Assembly (NCBI GenBank): GCA_023653785.1
Contig: JAMKCH010057902.1
Span: 1-64,000, forward strand
Length of the DNA: 64,000 nt
Direction of reading: 5' to 3'
From: Ophioderma brevispina
Taxonomy: Eukaryota > Echinodermata > Ophiuroidea > Amphilepidida > Ophiodermatidae
A program made the position numbers and the translations under genes. Of this stretch, positions 24,301 through 37,135 are shown piece after piece. Numbering within the stretch: position 1 is the stretch's first letter; each line of letters starts with the position of its first letter. The notes beneath the pieces are model-generated. The model searched no databases. It saw only the letters and a list, made by a program, of their open reading frames with translations, and was not told the origin of the DNA.

Positions 24301-27300
24301 TTTCTTCAGATTGTTTTATGCATTTGCGCGAATTTCATTTCGAAATTCAAAAGGTCACGTGAAGTATTCGCTTGATTAAAGTTTCAAGTTGTTGTTTTCT
24401 ATATTTAGGAACAGCTTTTTATTATGAGTTTTCTGGGATCCAGCTTGACGATTTCTTCTAATGGTATTACACTATATGAGTAAGAAAAATACTCTAATTC
24501 GAGGTTGGCTATTCCATTATAATCAATAACTCCCTATAGACTTATTGACATCTTCAATAAGGTGTGAGGCAATTTTTTGAATAGAATACGGAGTGTGGCA
24601 AATGTTGGAACATCCCCAATATCTTCTTAAATAGTTCTGCAAAAAATATTGTTGTATCGACTTAGCACATCTAAGTGCACTTGTCAGGCGTCATCATGGT
24701 CATTGCGGGAACTTGAATTCGAAATTGAATAGGCATCTAGTTTGGATTTTGATGTCTTAATACAACGTGGATTTGACAGAAGTATTTAGTTTTGATAAAT
24801 CCGTAGTTGTCACGAATAAGTGTTTTCTATATTATACTTTATCTTTTTACTTTTTTAAGGAATGGGCGTTGCTGTCGTGAGATAACGGTTAAACTACACC
24901 ACATCTCTGTAATAAGTTTTTAGTTTAAAACAAAGTTTTGTCATTGCTGGCCTTTTTTCCTGTTAACAAATGTTATTACACCGAAATGTGGCGGATTGAT
25001 GTATCACAGTATTTAACATAAAAACCGATTCTTTAAAGGATTTTATCGACTCACACGAACCAATTTTACTGAATTCAAGAGTTTTTTTAAAGTTTTCGAT
25101 TTAAAAGCAGAGCCCTGTTTGTTAATTGAAACAGTCTTTTTCGGTTATTAATAACCATTTGAAGAATCTTTAAAACCATGTGAAGATCGTTAAGGAGTCC
25201 AATCAAAACGAGACAAACAGCAAACCAAATGATTAAAAAACAACGATTAAAAACTCAACCAAAACAAAATGAAAACAACAAAAACACCATGATTGTTAGC
25301 AATAACGACGGCAGCCTTAAACTAAGAAATGAAAGATGTGAAAAAAGGGGGAGAGGGTAGAGAAGAGGGGCCAAGAGGAAGAGAAGAGAGAAAAAGAGAG
25401 CGAGAGCAGTAGAACGAAACACAATCAAGAGCCGTAACAAGGACATTGACGTGTATATTTACCATTGTGTTTTTCTTCATATCTACCCCATTAACGTTAA
25501 ACATATTGATGATACAAACATCCCTGGTTTAACGGCACATCTTTCTTTCAAACTTGACAACCAAACCCTCCAAACAACTAGCTGAAAATTTGGACTTTGA
25601 AGTTAATTGATTTCCTTTAACTTTATTACATTTGCCGTTTCTTTACTAAGAGACACGCAATGATAAAGAGAAAGAGAACAAGCTATTATACATGACCAAA
25701 GCAAAATGCTGCGCGATGTTGAAAATTGTACAGCTATAGATACACGATTCAAAAAAACTATACGGTGTGTTAAGAGTGACACCACAAAAAATTGGGACCT
25801 ATATAGTTCCAAGATATTAACAGAAAAACACCGGAAATAAAATACGTATATAAGCGGGAATTGTCAAGATAGTTTTCCGAGTTTGTAAGGAGAACATATC
25901 AAAAGCCCAAGAATCCCCGTGTGCTATTTGAGAAAATAAGGGGGTGGTTAACTCGGGGGTAAAGTTTGTTACAGGCGGTCAAATTCTAAATGTTCCAATT
26001 GCGTTCAAGGTATACCACGGTTGTGTCTGTCATAAGGATTGAAAAAAGGTATTAGTTTGCCCTATCTGTGATGGAAATAACTGTCGAGGTCCTTACTGGG
26101 GGGGAAAGGATAAGAATTGCCCCCGATCCTTTCCAAAAGTGTACCAAAATTGTTCGTCTCATTGTGTATAAACTGACAAGATATATATTGAAACAATCAA
26201 GTATTCATTGCAATAGTTATAGGGCTCATTGTGGCAGGTTGCTACAAGGGTCTATGGGAGGTCAAAAGCCAACCTGCCCAATAGGTCAATATTTCGAAGA
26301 TGTAGATAAGTGAATGCGCATTTTTGTGCCATGACCATACAATATGTACGGGTAATTTGGAATTAGTTTAATTATAAAATGGTATGTGTGAAAAATTTGA
26401 CCCCACGATGAACTTTAACAATTATTTTGGGTGTATGCCTAAACTATAGTCAAAAGTTAGACAAACTATTACATTTTCTTATTTCAGTTGTGATTAGAAG
26501 AATACAATAGTCCCTACTTTAGCTCAATTGAACATTTTAAAATTTTACCCTGTAATATAAACTTCTCTATTCCTCAATTAGCACAAGGGGGCTCTTGGTG
26601 ACTTTTGCTATTAGTCCTCACAACATTAGGAAAAATATCCTGAAAAAAATCAGCACTACTTATTTATTTGCATTCTGGATACATAGACCGAAAAGTTCCT
26701 GGATTATATTAGAATCGAACCGCCGCCTTTGGTGTATGTTTTCACATGAATGGTTGTATAAATGCAGTAATTTGAGTGTATTTGTAAACAACCAATTTAT
26801 CTCACTGTAGGCTTTAACGCTTTGTTATTTTACTATAGAACTTGAATAATTGTTGTCAAATAAAAGCTTAGACATTAAACCACCTTTAAACACTATTTAC
26901 ATCATATTTTTAAAAATTTCAACATATCTAAAAACACTAGGTCCAAAACATGTTTCAAATGGTTGTTAACCTTAAACAGGTTTCACACCCTGACCCTTGG
27001 TACACAATTGGATTCGTCTCGGTTGTTCTTTGTCGGTACTTGGCTTACTCTCCCTTTCTTGCAGTGTACTCTAATGAATTCTCAATTGGCTAACCGGCTG
27101 TAGAAGAACCTCAAGGGACAGAATGCAGAAATCTAAAACAAACAACATAGAATGTAGGAGGGGCGAAGGAGTAAGCCTACACTCTTATAAACACCTAGTC
27201 AGCTTTATGTACCGACTAAAAATGGAGTCACAAACGACCACAAAAAGGTGGTAATTTGTCATTTTTACCACAACAAAAGTTGATCAAATTAACCCCTAAT

Positions 27301-27441
27301 TTGTAGTCGAAAAATGAATCTTCAGTTAGCCAAGAATCGAGTAAATATTTTCGAGGCTTAATGTCCGATAGATGAACCCATTTCCTTGTTCGAATCCCGT
27401 AACACTCTTCTAACTTTGTATTGTTTCATTTAAAAACAATA

Positions 27442-27482
<41 letters not shown>

Positions 27483-28332
27483 ACAAAAAAATAGCAAATT
27501 TCAAAGGGGAAGTGTTTTGCATTGTTGCATGTCCCGATACTTTTGTCACAACGGTTTAGAGTCTTGTATATGCATTATTAACAATTTGCTAAAATTCATA
27601 ACATATAAGAGAGCCATTTCCAGGTTTGTGCTATCAGGGAACATTCCAAACTGAAGACATTGGAACGTGTTAAAGCACTATCAGCGATCCACCGAAGGAG
27701 TCAAATATTTGAAATATGCAGAAACGAAGGATAAGTCTGTAAAATTAAGTCCTTTTTTACTGAAAAAAAATGGACAGAAAATGAAGAAACAGCAGTGTTT
27801 TCAAAGAGATATGAATCGCCATTCATTACGTGTTGTAGTTAAGTGTCAGTACGGAGAGCAATGACTAGTATATCAGAATTTTGTCCATATTCTTGTAATT
27901 AGGTTGCCTTTGGTCATAACTTGCTAGAATTATTAGGATACTGTACTTGTTACAGACAAGCAAATATGTGAATTTGATGATTTTTTTCGATTTTCTGATT
28001 TAGCAAATCACTGATTAGGGCCTTTAATTTGGCTAAGTGAGCAGGTTGGAACAAATCCGCCAATGCTTAGCTAATCATCATTCTGTCATTTCCGTAGTTG
28101 CCTTCCTTTACATCTCTTTTATTTTTCCAGTTTGGTTTTGATTTTGAAGGGTAGTGACTGTTGTGTATAATATAACAAGAAGCAATTAATAATAAGAACT
28201 GTGTCCCGCATGCATGACTTCATTCTGGTATATTATTCTCTGCTTAAGTCTTTTATTTAATATCTACTTCTCGTTGGTAGATTACTCTATGTTTTCAGCG
28301 TTGCATATTTTCACGAATGCAATGGGCTATGT
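21336..28332. other. Mostly unique sequence, no recognised gene
   Basis: Frames at 22428-22661, 22630-22914, 22879-23121, 25255-25812, 26068-26313 and 26595-26810 show no recognisable domain. Local features are a purine-rich tract at 25340-25415, a poly-A run at 27447-27480 and a short palindrome GATCACTCCCGGTGATC at about 23355-23371. A host intron is possible but nothing shows it. Confidence 0.45.
27447..27480. repeat. Poly-A run
   Basis: About 34 A residues, followed by A-rich sequence. It could be the tail of a plus-strand retroposed sequence, but no recognisable retroelement body lies upstream. The frame 27421-27654, with its lysine run, is an artefact. Confidence 0.85.
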
Positions 28333-28339
28333 CAAGAGT

Positions 28340-28408
28340 AATGCCCGCGGTCATCAGATAATGCACGGGCATCATTCAGATAATTTGCACGGGTCATCAG
28401 ATAATGCC
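28340..28408. repeat. Three-copy 21-22 bp minisatellite
   Basis: Units of AATGCACGGGCATCATTCAG-type sequence: AATGCCCGCGGTCATCAGAT, then the 22 bp form, then AATTTGCACGGGTCATCAGA, ending AATGCC. Too short to suggest function. Confidence 0.7.
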
Positions 28409-29594
28409 ACAACTGTCACCACAAGTCACACTACTGTTAGCTACTAGAAATACAGTCACTCATTTGATATCGACTTACTGCTCAATATCAAGTAACTTAT
28501 TATACCTGCATCTATATATACCCTCTACGAACTTAGTATCTACAATCTATGGTGTCCGTCTACTTAACTTATTGTGTTGAAAAAAATATTGGTTTCCTCG
28601 TTTAAAGTATTAGTTGAATTCACATGCGCAGACCATTACCAAATAATTGATTTTTGTACTGTTTTCCTTTCCGTAAAACGCGTATATCTTAATAACGAGA
28701 ACAAGCTTTACTTTTTTGTACTCTCAAAGACGAGATACTTTTGACATTAAATAGTTATCTTAACTATAAATTACCTATAATTTTCGGGTCAAATGAGAAG
28801 CCTTTCAGAGTTTAGCTGTGCAATACTGCACTTCCCTACCTCTTTGCCGTGACGGTTCAGTGCGCGAGATTTGATGGGCGCACCCAGAAACCGTTTTACA
28901 AACACTCGCGCACAAAGATGGCATACATTGATGCGTGCGTACACGTCTTGCGTCAATGTTATGACAATCATTGCACGGAGGTAGAGAAAGGACTATTCAT
29001 GTTGATATAATAATATAGGCCCATGAGAATTAAAGTGTACTTCAAGAAAACCAAAATTCACAAATAAAATCGGTTTTCAATGCAGAAACCAGTCATTTTT
29101 TGTACTACATCTTGCGTTGTCCTTTAACATCTAACCAGTGGGCATGGCATGGTAGAAGAAATTTATATGCATTTTTTATAATGCAAATCTTCACTGAATG
29201 GGTTTTGTTTTGAAAAAAGTAACGGCAGTGTGAAAGTCTATCTTTCTTTCAATTTCATTGACGCGTTTTCATTTCCACACTATGGGTTTTGTTTTGAAAC
29301 TGCCAGGGAGGTTCGAGAAAGATTTAGCCACATCTAATCGTCTTAGAGAGTCCTGCTTTTTCTCTCGCACTTCCAGATCATTTTCAAACAACTAACAACA
29401 ATTGAATCGTCAAGGTCTTTTTGGCACTATTTATAGCGTATAACTTTGGAGGACATGTGGGAGTTAGAAGGTGTTTTTAATTTAATTTTTTAGTTTTTTT
29501 GTTTTTTTTAATTCTTACTTTAATTATTAATGTTAAGTAAATGATCTGATACTATTGTTTTCTCAAAGTATATGACGGATACGGACCACGCCTC

Positions 29595-29720
29595 AGTGCA
29601 TTCGACAGGATAACCGCACGTGACCGTATGGGGTCAGTGAGGCAGCCCCTCGAGCCTACGGCTCTCGTGCTGCCTGCACTGACCCATACGATCGCGTGGC
29701 GATTATCCTGTCGATGCACT
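29595..29720. mobile_element. GC-rich 126 bp fold-back element
   Basis: Two arms of about 50 bases are near-perfect reverse complements. The left arm starts AGTGCATTCGACAGGATAAC and the right arm ends GATTATCCTGTCGATGCACT. The loop CCCTCGAGCCTACGGCTCTC is itself partly palindromic. It stands out as a GC-rich island in AT-rich DNA. It probably belongs to a fold-back or miniature family. No clear target duplication was seen. Confidence 0.75.
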
Positions 29721-30850
29721 AGGATAGAGGTCCTATATTATGTAATGTGAATTTGAATGATTTAGTAAGCACGACGCGTGTAGTGGATTGTCGGGAGGTA
29801 GTGTATAGGAAGAGAGAGAGAAATGGTCTTCCATGTATACTGCTAGACATGGTACTGGAGAAACCAAGTTTATCTAATGAGGCCGGAGATTTGCGGCAAT
29901 GAAAGAATAGTGCTTCCAAAGAGACAAGTACAATGTAACTTAGGAAGCTTGACCAACCAATCTTCTCTGGACCAGCATAGAACTGTGCGAAATCGTTATA
30001 CCGATGGTTCTGGTAGAAAAAAGTCAGCACGTACGGGAAAAATATTTCTTTTCGTACGGGGAAATTTTTCTTTGTTTAAATGTAGAAAACGGTAATTATC
30101 ATATATTAATTTAGATTTTTAATCTAAAGTTCACTTATCTTTGGTGTATTTTGGGAATATTTTTTTTTTCTTTCTTTTTCTTGGCGATGCGAATTTAAAC
30201 ACGCGAGTAGATTTTTGTTCATCTTCATGTTGTTGTTGTTGATATGTGGTTAAAAAATAGCAGAAAATAACAGGAAAATAGCAGCAGGAGAAGAGGTCGG
30301 AGTTCGATGTCCAGTTGGAGCACTGCGTTATGTGAATTTGATTTTCCGATCCAAATTTCAGAAAACTCACAATTTATATTATATTTATTTATAATTATTT
30401 ACCAATTTTTATCTTATAGAAATGACGTTCAATATTGTGGAAAGTAACAGTATTTGATAAGAGATAACTGACAATAATGGATTCACATTTATGGCTAGTC
30501 TTAGAACCGAGGTAAAAAAAGTGTTGAGATTTTTGTGAAATGTGTAGAATTACATACAATCAAGTACTTGCTCAACACGCTACAGTACGCACTTTTCTCA
30601 AAGTCACACGATTAGTCATGATGTATAATTGAGAATGTCATGTGCGAAATGGGTGATTTCTCGCATCACATTTTAATATTTTTTTTATAATATCAAGTTG
30701 TAACTTGCTGCTATATCTAACTTGCAGATCATCAATTTTAAAAGTACATGCTCATGATCAATTTTAAAAGTACATTCCTATGTCCTCTCAGTCGCCACAA
30801 CAAAGAAGCGCGTTTTTTCCTTATACACAAATTTAAACAGATGGCGATTG

Positions 30851-31176
30851 GGCGACGAAAATACAAAACCCTGTTTTACGGGCCCGACCGACCCTGATTT
30901 TTCAGTTTTGCAGATTTTTTTTTTTAGTTTTTCCAAAAATCATGTAAAATCAGCCTGTTTTTAGCCCAAATGTATCATTACAATTTTGGGTATTTTTTTA
31001 GAATATTTGTTTGTAAAAAATTTCATTTTTTCTCTTGATTTTTCAGATTTTGGGGCTATATTGGGCCAATTTTGACTTCCCAGAAAAGAAAAAAAAAAAG
31101 AAAAAATTGCCCGACCGACCGACCCTACTCGAAAGGTCCGCTCGCCCGTAAAACAGGGTTTTCTTTTTTCGTCGCC
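30851..31176. mobile_element. 326 bp TIR element
   Basis: Inverted ends GGCGACGAAAATACAAAACC and a right end reading GGTTTTCTTTTTTCGTCGCC, extended by the shared CCTGTTTTACGGGC and GACCGACC motifs, give terminal repeats of about 40 bp. The interior is T/A-rich and non-coding; the minus frame 30961-31221 crosses it by chance. TTGG lies just outside each end, which may be a 4 bp duplication, but the boundary is ambiguous. Confidence 0.7.
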
Positions 31177-32948
31177 TTGGCGCAGATTATACGCCAGTTC
31201 AGAAACGAGCTGACCACTCATCTAAAGTGAAACAACCAGTAAAGAGTGTCTCTCATCTTGTTGTTTTCTTCTTTCTATGACTTTTTTTTTGCAAGAGTGT
31301 GGGCGAGGATGTGTGCGGGTGTTTTCTTTTTATTTCTTATGCCTTTGTTTTAAGAGTGGTTAATTCATGCAAGTTCAAAATCTTAAATTATACAACAAGT
31401 GACAACTGACTATAGAAGGAATTGCTGATGATAGCATCAATTATAAAGTGATCTCTGACATTTCATGTTATATCATTTGAAGTCACTTCATTTACGTAGT
31501 TGAAAGGAATATACCTGTTTATGTTTCCCTTTACTCACCCTTTGGAACACTCAGGGAACAGGAGATACAACAGTTCTTGCAGGAAACAAAGAGGGGATGC
31601 CAGAGTGAAAGTAATGGATCAGAAAATAGTGAATATTGCATTGCGACTTAGCTGCTTGGCTCTCATCATGCTTAAACAACACAGAGAACCTTTAAAATGA
31701 CTTAAGGATAACCCAAAACACTGCACTCTAAATTTTCATTGTTTACAAACACGTATTTGTGTATTTCACATACACAGATTTTGTTCATGTATTAACTTGA
31801 TTAATGAAAGTGCACTCAGAATGAATAATACATAAGGCAATACCTATACTAAAATGGTACAATCGAAACTCATTTTTTTTTAAATCACGATAAAGAAAAA
31901 CGACCAGGCTTTCCAATACTTTTTGTTTCATCTCATTTGCTTGTTTCAATTGAGAGATATCTCCAATTTTACTGCGGAACACAAAATTCGATTTTGTGCC
32001 ACTTTCTGGTTGAGTGAAAACGGTGAAAGAATTAGTTAAACGTAAGTTATTCAAATTTGAATATATTTCAAATTCTTCAAAAAGGATTAACTTCATAAGA
32101 AACTCTAAAAGACGCGAAAACAGTTACGTAAAATATCTTCATTAAGTTCTGGGTTTAAGATAAAGTGTATAACATTCGATATACTGGGAAGTGGGAAAAT
32201 TATGACCGTACAGCAACCTCCATTTATTTTGGAGAGAGTTTTTTACCGACACATTGATACTCTGCTGCTAAATTGTTATTGACTTCAACAATTAGTTAAT
32301 GCATAAGATAGTGCAATAAATTTAAACCATTTCTTTGATTTGGAGTGTTTATTTTGGTCGCAATTATATTCCTTCTGGCATAATTTTAACAGATACCAAT
32401 TTTGTAATAAATTCAAAGCTCCATTTCATTGAAACGTGCAATAAGTATTTGTACTTGTTTATCATTTTATATTTATGCTCATTATGTTGACTATTAAAGC
32501 TTGTGTCGAGAAAACTAGACTTTCCTTTGTGTATTGATTGTGTTTGTTTTGTTTTTTTGCCAAGTAGCAATTTTTATGAGCTTCCAGACAGCATGGCACG
32601 GTATACTCGAAACAACTCTGCCCTTGTAAAAAAAGTGGCCCAAAATCGATATTGGTGTATCGCACTAAATTTATTATATCTCTAAATCGACAAAAGCAAA
32701 TTAGATGAAACAAACACTATTGGAAAGCCCAGTCTTTGTTCTTTAATATTATGCCAAGTAAGAATAACTTATTTTGCAATTTCACATATGCACTTGACCG
32801 GTTGCAGATCAGCTAACGAGAGCTTTTCGAAGGTTTATTGGACATAAAAAAGAAAACCAAAAACTATGTTTTGAACATGCCTGCCATTGTAATCGTCCTC
32901 ATAGAAAGCATGCTTTGATTTTTCTGTCAGAAAATTCTAATCGTCAAC
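31177..32948. other. AT-rich sequence without recognised gene
   Basis: Frames at 31785-32096 and 32462-32713 (minus) and 31500-31700 and 32503-32685 (plus) lack any recognisable domain. No repeat was seen. Confidence 0.5.
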
Positions 32949-33286
32949 TTAAAGGGGCAACGAGAGATTTCACATAATAGCTGTCCCTAAAAATGTGAAA
33001 ATTCTGATTTTTGCACTGATGTAAAGCTTTCTATCAAAAATTATCCCATGTGAACGGATTAGGCTGAATTATTTCTTTGGTACCAAAATTGTGAAATTGC
33101 TATTAAGGAGAAAATACTAAATTCAGCCTATTTTATATTGAAAACAAATCAAAATCGCCTTTTTCTTTCACTTTCAAGGCATTTCTGTAGCCAAATACAA
33201 GGTAAGAAATCTATTGGGGCTATCTATGTGAAAGCACTGCATGGCACAATATATGGATGCCCTCAAATCTGTCGTTGCACCTTTAA
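32949..33286. mobile_element. TTAA-flanked miniature element, copy 1
   Basis: The element proper is 32953-33282 (330 bp). It is flanked by TTAA on both sides (32949-32952 and 33283-33286). Ends AGGGGCAACGAGAGATTT and AAATCTGTCGTTGCACCT are inverted with few mismatches. TTAA duplication is characteristic of piggyBac-type transposition. It shares its interior, in opposite orientation, with the copy at 36698-37020, including CAAGGTAAGAAATCTATTG. Confidence 0.75.
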
Positions 33287-33302
33287 TGATAGACTTCTAA
33301 CA

Positions 33303-36130
33303 GTGTTACAGAAATGTTTGTTTGTTTGTTTGTTTTCTTCTTTAGCCTGGGTTACACATTCAGTGCATACAAATATGTTCTTCCATGTGGCCCAAGGGCC
33401 AAATACGAATAAAAACATCTTAAGTACAAAAAAATACCTTATACAGAATTACGAACAGATATTGAAAACCTTAATACTTTTAATACATACATTATATTCT
33501 AAATATTTTAGAATATAATCACACGAGATTGCAATTGTAAATAAGTGATTAAAAATGTTATACATTAATTAGAAAATACTAATGCAAACAATTTAAGTTA
33601 TTCCAATTCCATAACAAAACATTATTGAATTGCACAATAGAAAATAATGAAAATTAAAATCTAGGCAACCTAGCAATTTGTACAACCTTAAAATTAAAGG
33701 AAATGCAAGCTACCATTGAAATATGTATAAAAAACATTGCAAATTTAATTGAACGTCAATGAGACTAATTAAAATGTGATAATCTTTAAGAATTCAACTG
33801 TAAAACTCAAAAGCAGTTGGGGATTAATGAGCAGTTTGTAATTTGTTCTTAGAAACTTTTGCACTACTTGGGAGAGGAAATTTCTGAAAAGTGGATAGTG
33901 AATTCCATGTTTTCCCCCTGAATAGGAATGATCGACTGCCAGGCTCTGTTTTGGGTTTGAAATTTAAGGCTATGTTTCTCCCTTGTTTTGAAACCAAGAT
34001 CATCCCTTACTAAAGTAAAACATCTTGAAGACCCTGTGGAATGAGACCAGACCATGATATCAAGATTTCCCCTTCTGTGTTCATTCGGGGGTTTCCAAGC
34101 TAGTTTATACCTCAAGATGAAAGAAGAAGTCCTGACTGGAACTTTAAGAATGGCCTTCCCAGACCGATTTTGCACCCTATCATGAAGTATTTGACTACAG
34201 TTCCCCCAAGCAACATCACAATAACTTAAGGACCAGAGCTTTGTAAAGAATGTATTGGAAAAAAAAAAAAAAAAAAAATTAAAATCTAGGCAACCTAGCA
34301 ATTTGTACAACCTTAAAATTAAAGGAAATGCAAGCTACCATTGAAATATGTATAAAAAACATTGCAAATTTAATTGAACGTCAATGAGACTAATTAAAAT
34401 GTGATAATCTTTAAGAATTCAACTGTAAAACTCAAAAGCAGTTGGGGATTAATGAGCAATTTGTAATTTGTTCTTAGAAACTTTTGCACTACTTGGGAGA
34501 GGAAATTTCTGAAAAGTGGATAGTGAATTCCATGTTTTCCCCCTGAATAGGAATGATCGACTGCCAGGCTCTATTTTGCACCCTATCATGAAGTATTTGA
34601 CTACAGTTCCCCCAAGCAACATCACAATAACTTAAGGACCAGAGCTTTGTAAAGAATGTATTGGTAAACAGCTGCTCACCACTCCCTAATAGATAAAACA
34701 ACCCAATGTACTTTGACACTGTAAGGCAAACTTGATTAATGTGTGGTCCCACTTCAAATTTTGATCAAGAGTAAGGCGAAGATATTTTACAGGAATTTAC
34801 ATTTTTCAGCTGAACATCTTTCGGAAAGAGACTAAGATCCGTTGTCTTATTCAAATTTCGACTTGAACAAAATAGCATGGCCTTTGTCTTTTTCTTTTTT
34901 TTGCATTGAGGGTCAATTTGTTTTCTTCCATCCACAATCTTTTCAAGATCAGAATTAAGATGATTCTTGATATCATGAACATCTCTGAAGGAAAAGAAGA
35001 CTGCAGTATCTTCAGCAGGGAGGTTAATTTTTGTGTCATTGGAAACAACCGATGGAAGATCGTTGATGATGTACAGTGTGAATAGAAGGGGACTCAATAT
35101 TGACCCTTGGGAAACACCATAATTTATAAAAGCAGAGCTAGACAATCTATCACCATTTTTTGTGGCCTGCTTCCTGTTACAAAGATACGATGTGAACCAG
35201 TCCAGCTTGTTTGTCAGTTACCATACCACTTTCTGTTTTACCACCAGGAATATCATTCTGATTTCGCCAGGTAAAACAGATTTTAAAGTTTGACGAAGTC
35301 TATATACGAGGATCGCCTTTGTTATCATTGATTTGTCGATGAAGATCATTGACTTTCAATTTATTGTACAGGTTGTTAACTTTATTTCTTAGGAGTTTTG
35401 CCTTGCTCCAATCAGCCGCAGATTTTGACTTGTCGGCTATTTCACACGCCTTTTGACACTGCCGCCTCAAATCAAGATATTCATTGGTAATCTACTATAG
35501 GCTGCTGAATATTCACCTAGATCCTTTTTATTGGGGCATGTTTGTTACATACAGGCAGGAAGAGCTCTAAGAATTTATTCTATTCCTGGTCAGGATAGAC
35601 ATCAGAACTAATATCATCCCAATCAACTAAAGATCTTCAACAAATGCACTATCTCATTAAACTGACGGTTCAAATATTTTTGACATGCGCTTAATTCTAA
35701 TGCCCTTCCTGCTTGTATATGTAAAACAATCATGACAATGGTCACTGAAAGTACAGGTGGTGACACCTCTACCATCATACATATGCGGTCTGTTAGTCCA
35801 AATATGAACAATACTAGAAAAGCCATCCTTTATTATAGAGATATGAGTAGGTTCATCTTTTATGTTGCATTTTAAAAGTGTTCATGGCTTTTCCAGTTCT
35901 TTCCATCCAGAGTCATTTGGCTTGAATTGATCAAAAGTCCCCAACACACAGAATGCAAAATTTGGCTAAAGTTTTCACAAAAGTTAGTATCATCTGAGGT
36001 CTGTTTCCGTCTGAGGTCTTTTTGCAGTATCGAGCGACAATGCAAAAACCACTTGCCTTTGGTTTTGAAATTTTCGTTTGTATTGTAAAAGGGAAGATTA
36101 TATTCCCCTTTTTTAAAGCAAGCATTATAA
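33303..36130 (-). mobile_element. Decayed CR1/L2-like LINE with internal tandem duplication
   Basis: In the element's own direction (high to low coordinates) it starts with endonuclease fragments (IVHIWTNRPHMYDGR and TCTFSDHC near 35710-35830), then a linker ADWSKAKLLRNKVNNLYNKL near 35350-35420. The RT core is at 34765-35220: LDWFTSYLCNRKQ, motif B GVSQGSILSPLLFTLYI, and motif C degraded to PAEDTAVFFS, which has lost part of the YADD signature. The C-terminal domain follows twice (see 33651-34664). The 3' end at 33303-33425 (GGCCACATGGAAGAAC, then GTAACCCAGGCTAAAGAAG, then a CAAA repeat) is typical of CR1/L2. It is defective: no full-length open frame remains. Confidence 0.8.
33651..34664 (-). 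repeat. Tandem duplication within the LINE
   Basis: The segment 33651-34258 is repeated at 34277-34664, joined by a run of about 18 A residues (34259-34278). The second copy lacks about 219 bp present in the first (33948-34166), with the deletion joining GGCTCT to ATTTTGCACC. The first copy therefore keeps more of the C-terminal RT domain (SGKAILKVPVRTSSFILRY and neighbours). Sequence identity outside the gap is very high, so the duplication is young compared with the LINE. Confidence 0.85.
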
Positions 36131-36697
36131 TTAGCTAATTAATAACAAGTAAAACATCTGCTGATATTTCAGTTGAACTTAATAACCAAATTATTCAGGA
36201 CTATTGCCAAAGAATGACCGAAAAGTAAGTTATGTTCACTTGTAATTTGTCAGCAAAGATGTATTTAAAAAAATAAGTTTTTTTTGGCTTACACAACGAT
36301 TATTTTATATGAGTATATTTTATCAGAAATTTCCGTGTATTTTATCATTTCGAATACGCCAAAGGCGGCTTGCCCATTGAAGAATGATATAGCAGGTAGC
36401 GTAGCAAAAGTATACATATTTTGGAATGCTCTTGGTCCATGGTGCTTGTAAAATTACAGGAAACAGAAATATTTTAAGACAAATAAATAGTTTATTTGTT
36501 TTTATTTTAAAATTTCTGAACCCCAGCCTTACATTTGAAAACATTACACCCGTGTCAAAAAGACTATCACAAAGGTTGCAACCTGCGCTCAAAATAGGTA
36601 TTTGTAAAGAATCTCCAACATAAGCTCAGATCAGATTGGCTGAACAAAAATTCCTGATATTTTCAGGAACAAGAGAAAGCATTTCAAACTACATTAT
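36131..36697. other. Spacer between LINE and miniature element
   Basis: AT-rich sequence with overlapping short frames (36323-36592 minus, 36426-36623 plus) on opposite strands, neither with a recognisable domain. It could include the diverged 5' part of the LINE, but no endonuclease motif was seen. Confidence 0.4.
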
Positions 36698-37020
36698 AAA
36701 GGTACAACGAGAGATTTTGGGGCATCCATATATTGTGTCATATGTACTGATTTCATAAAGATAAGACCCATGCAATAGATTTCTTACCTTGTATTTGGCT
36801 AGAGAAATGCCTTGAAATTTAAATCAAAAGGCGATATTCATTTGCTTAACTTTAATATAAAACACAAGACTGAATTATGTATTTGCTCCTAAAGTAAATG
36901 AGAAATTTTTGTACCAAATAAATGATTCTCTGCTTAATTCTTTCACCGTGGGGATATTTTTGATAAAAAGCTTTGCATTAGTGCAAAAAATTAGAATTTT
37001 CACATTTTTACTCATAAATT
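36698..37020. mobile_element. TTAA-type miniature element, copy 2 (inverted)
   Basis: Begins AAAGGTACAACGAGAGATTT, the same terminus as copy 1 at 32953, and shares CATCCATATATTGTG and CAATAGATTTCTTACCTTG in reverse orientation. The far end fades near 37020 without a clear terminus, so it is truncated or more diverged. The two copies lie on either side of the LINE in opposite orientation. Confidence 0.65.
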
Positions 37021-37039
37021 TAGTCATAATAGACATGAA

Positions 37040-37135
37040 AAGTTTGACATAAAAATGACAGTATTTTGCTGTATTTTAAAATACCGTCATTTTTACAGTA
37101 TTTTCCTGTAAAGTACGCAGTAATTTTTTACAGTG
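37040..37135. repeat. ACAGTA-rich inverted simple repeat
   Basis: TGACAGTATTTTGCTGTATT, then AAAATACCGTCATTTTTACA, then GTATTTTCCTGTAAAG, ending TTTTTTACAGTG. Overlapping short inverted motifs around TACAGTA. It may be one end of a CAGTG-terminated element, but no partner end was found. Confidence 0.4.

Noticed and set aside
25255..25504. Leu/Ser-rich minus frames resembling membrane proteins
   Set aside because: The sequence is a purine-rich tract, and its complement gives Leu/Ser/Phe codons by composition alone.
32503..33518. Short plus-strand frames, including one of 126 codons at 33138-33518
   Set aside because: They overlap a miniature element and the 3' end of a minus-strand LINE, so they are shadows.
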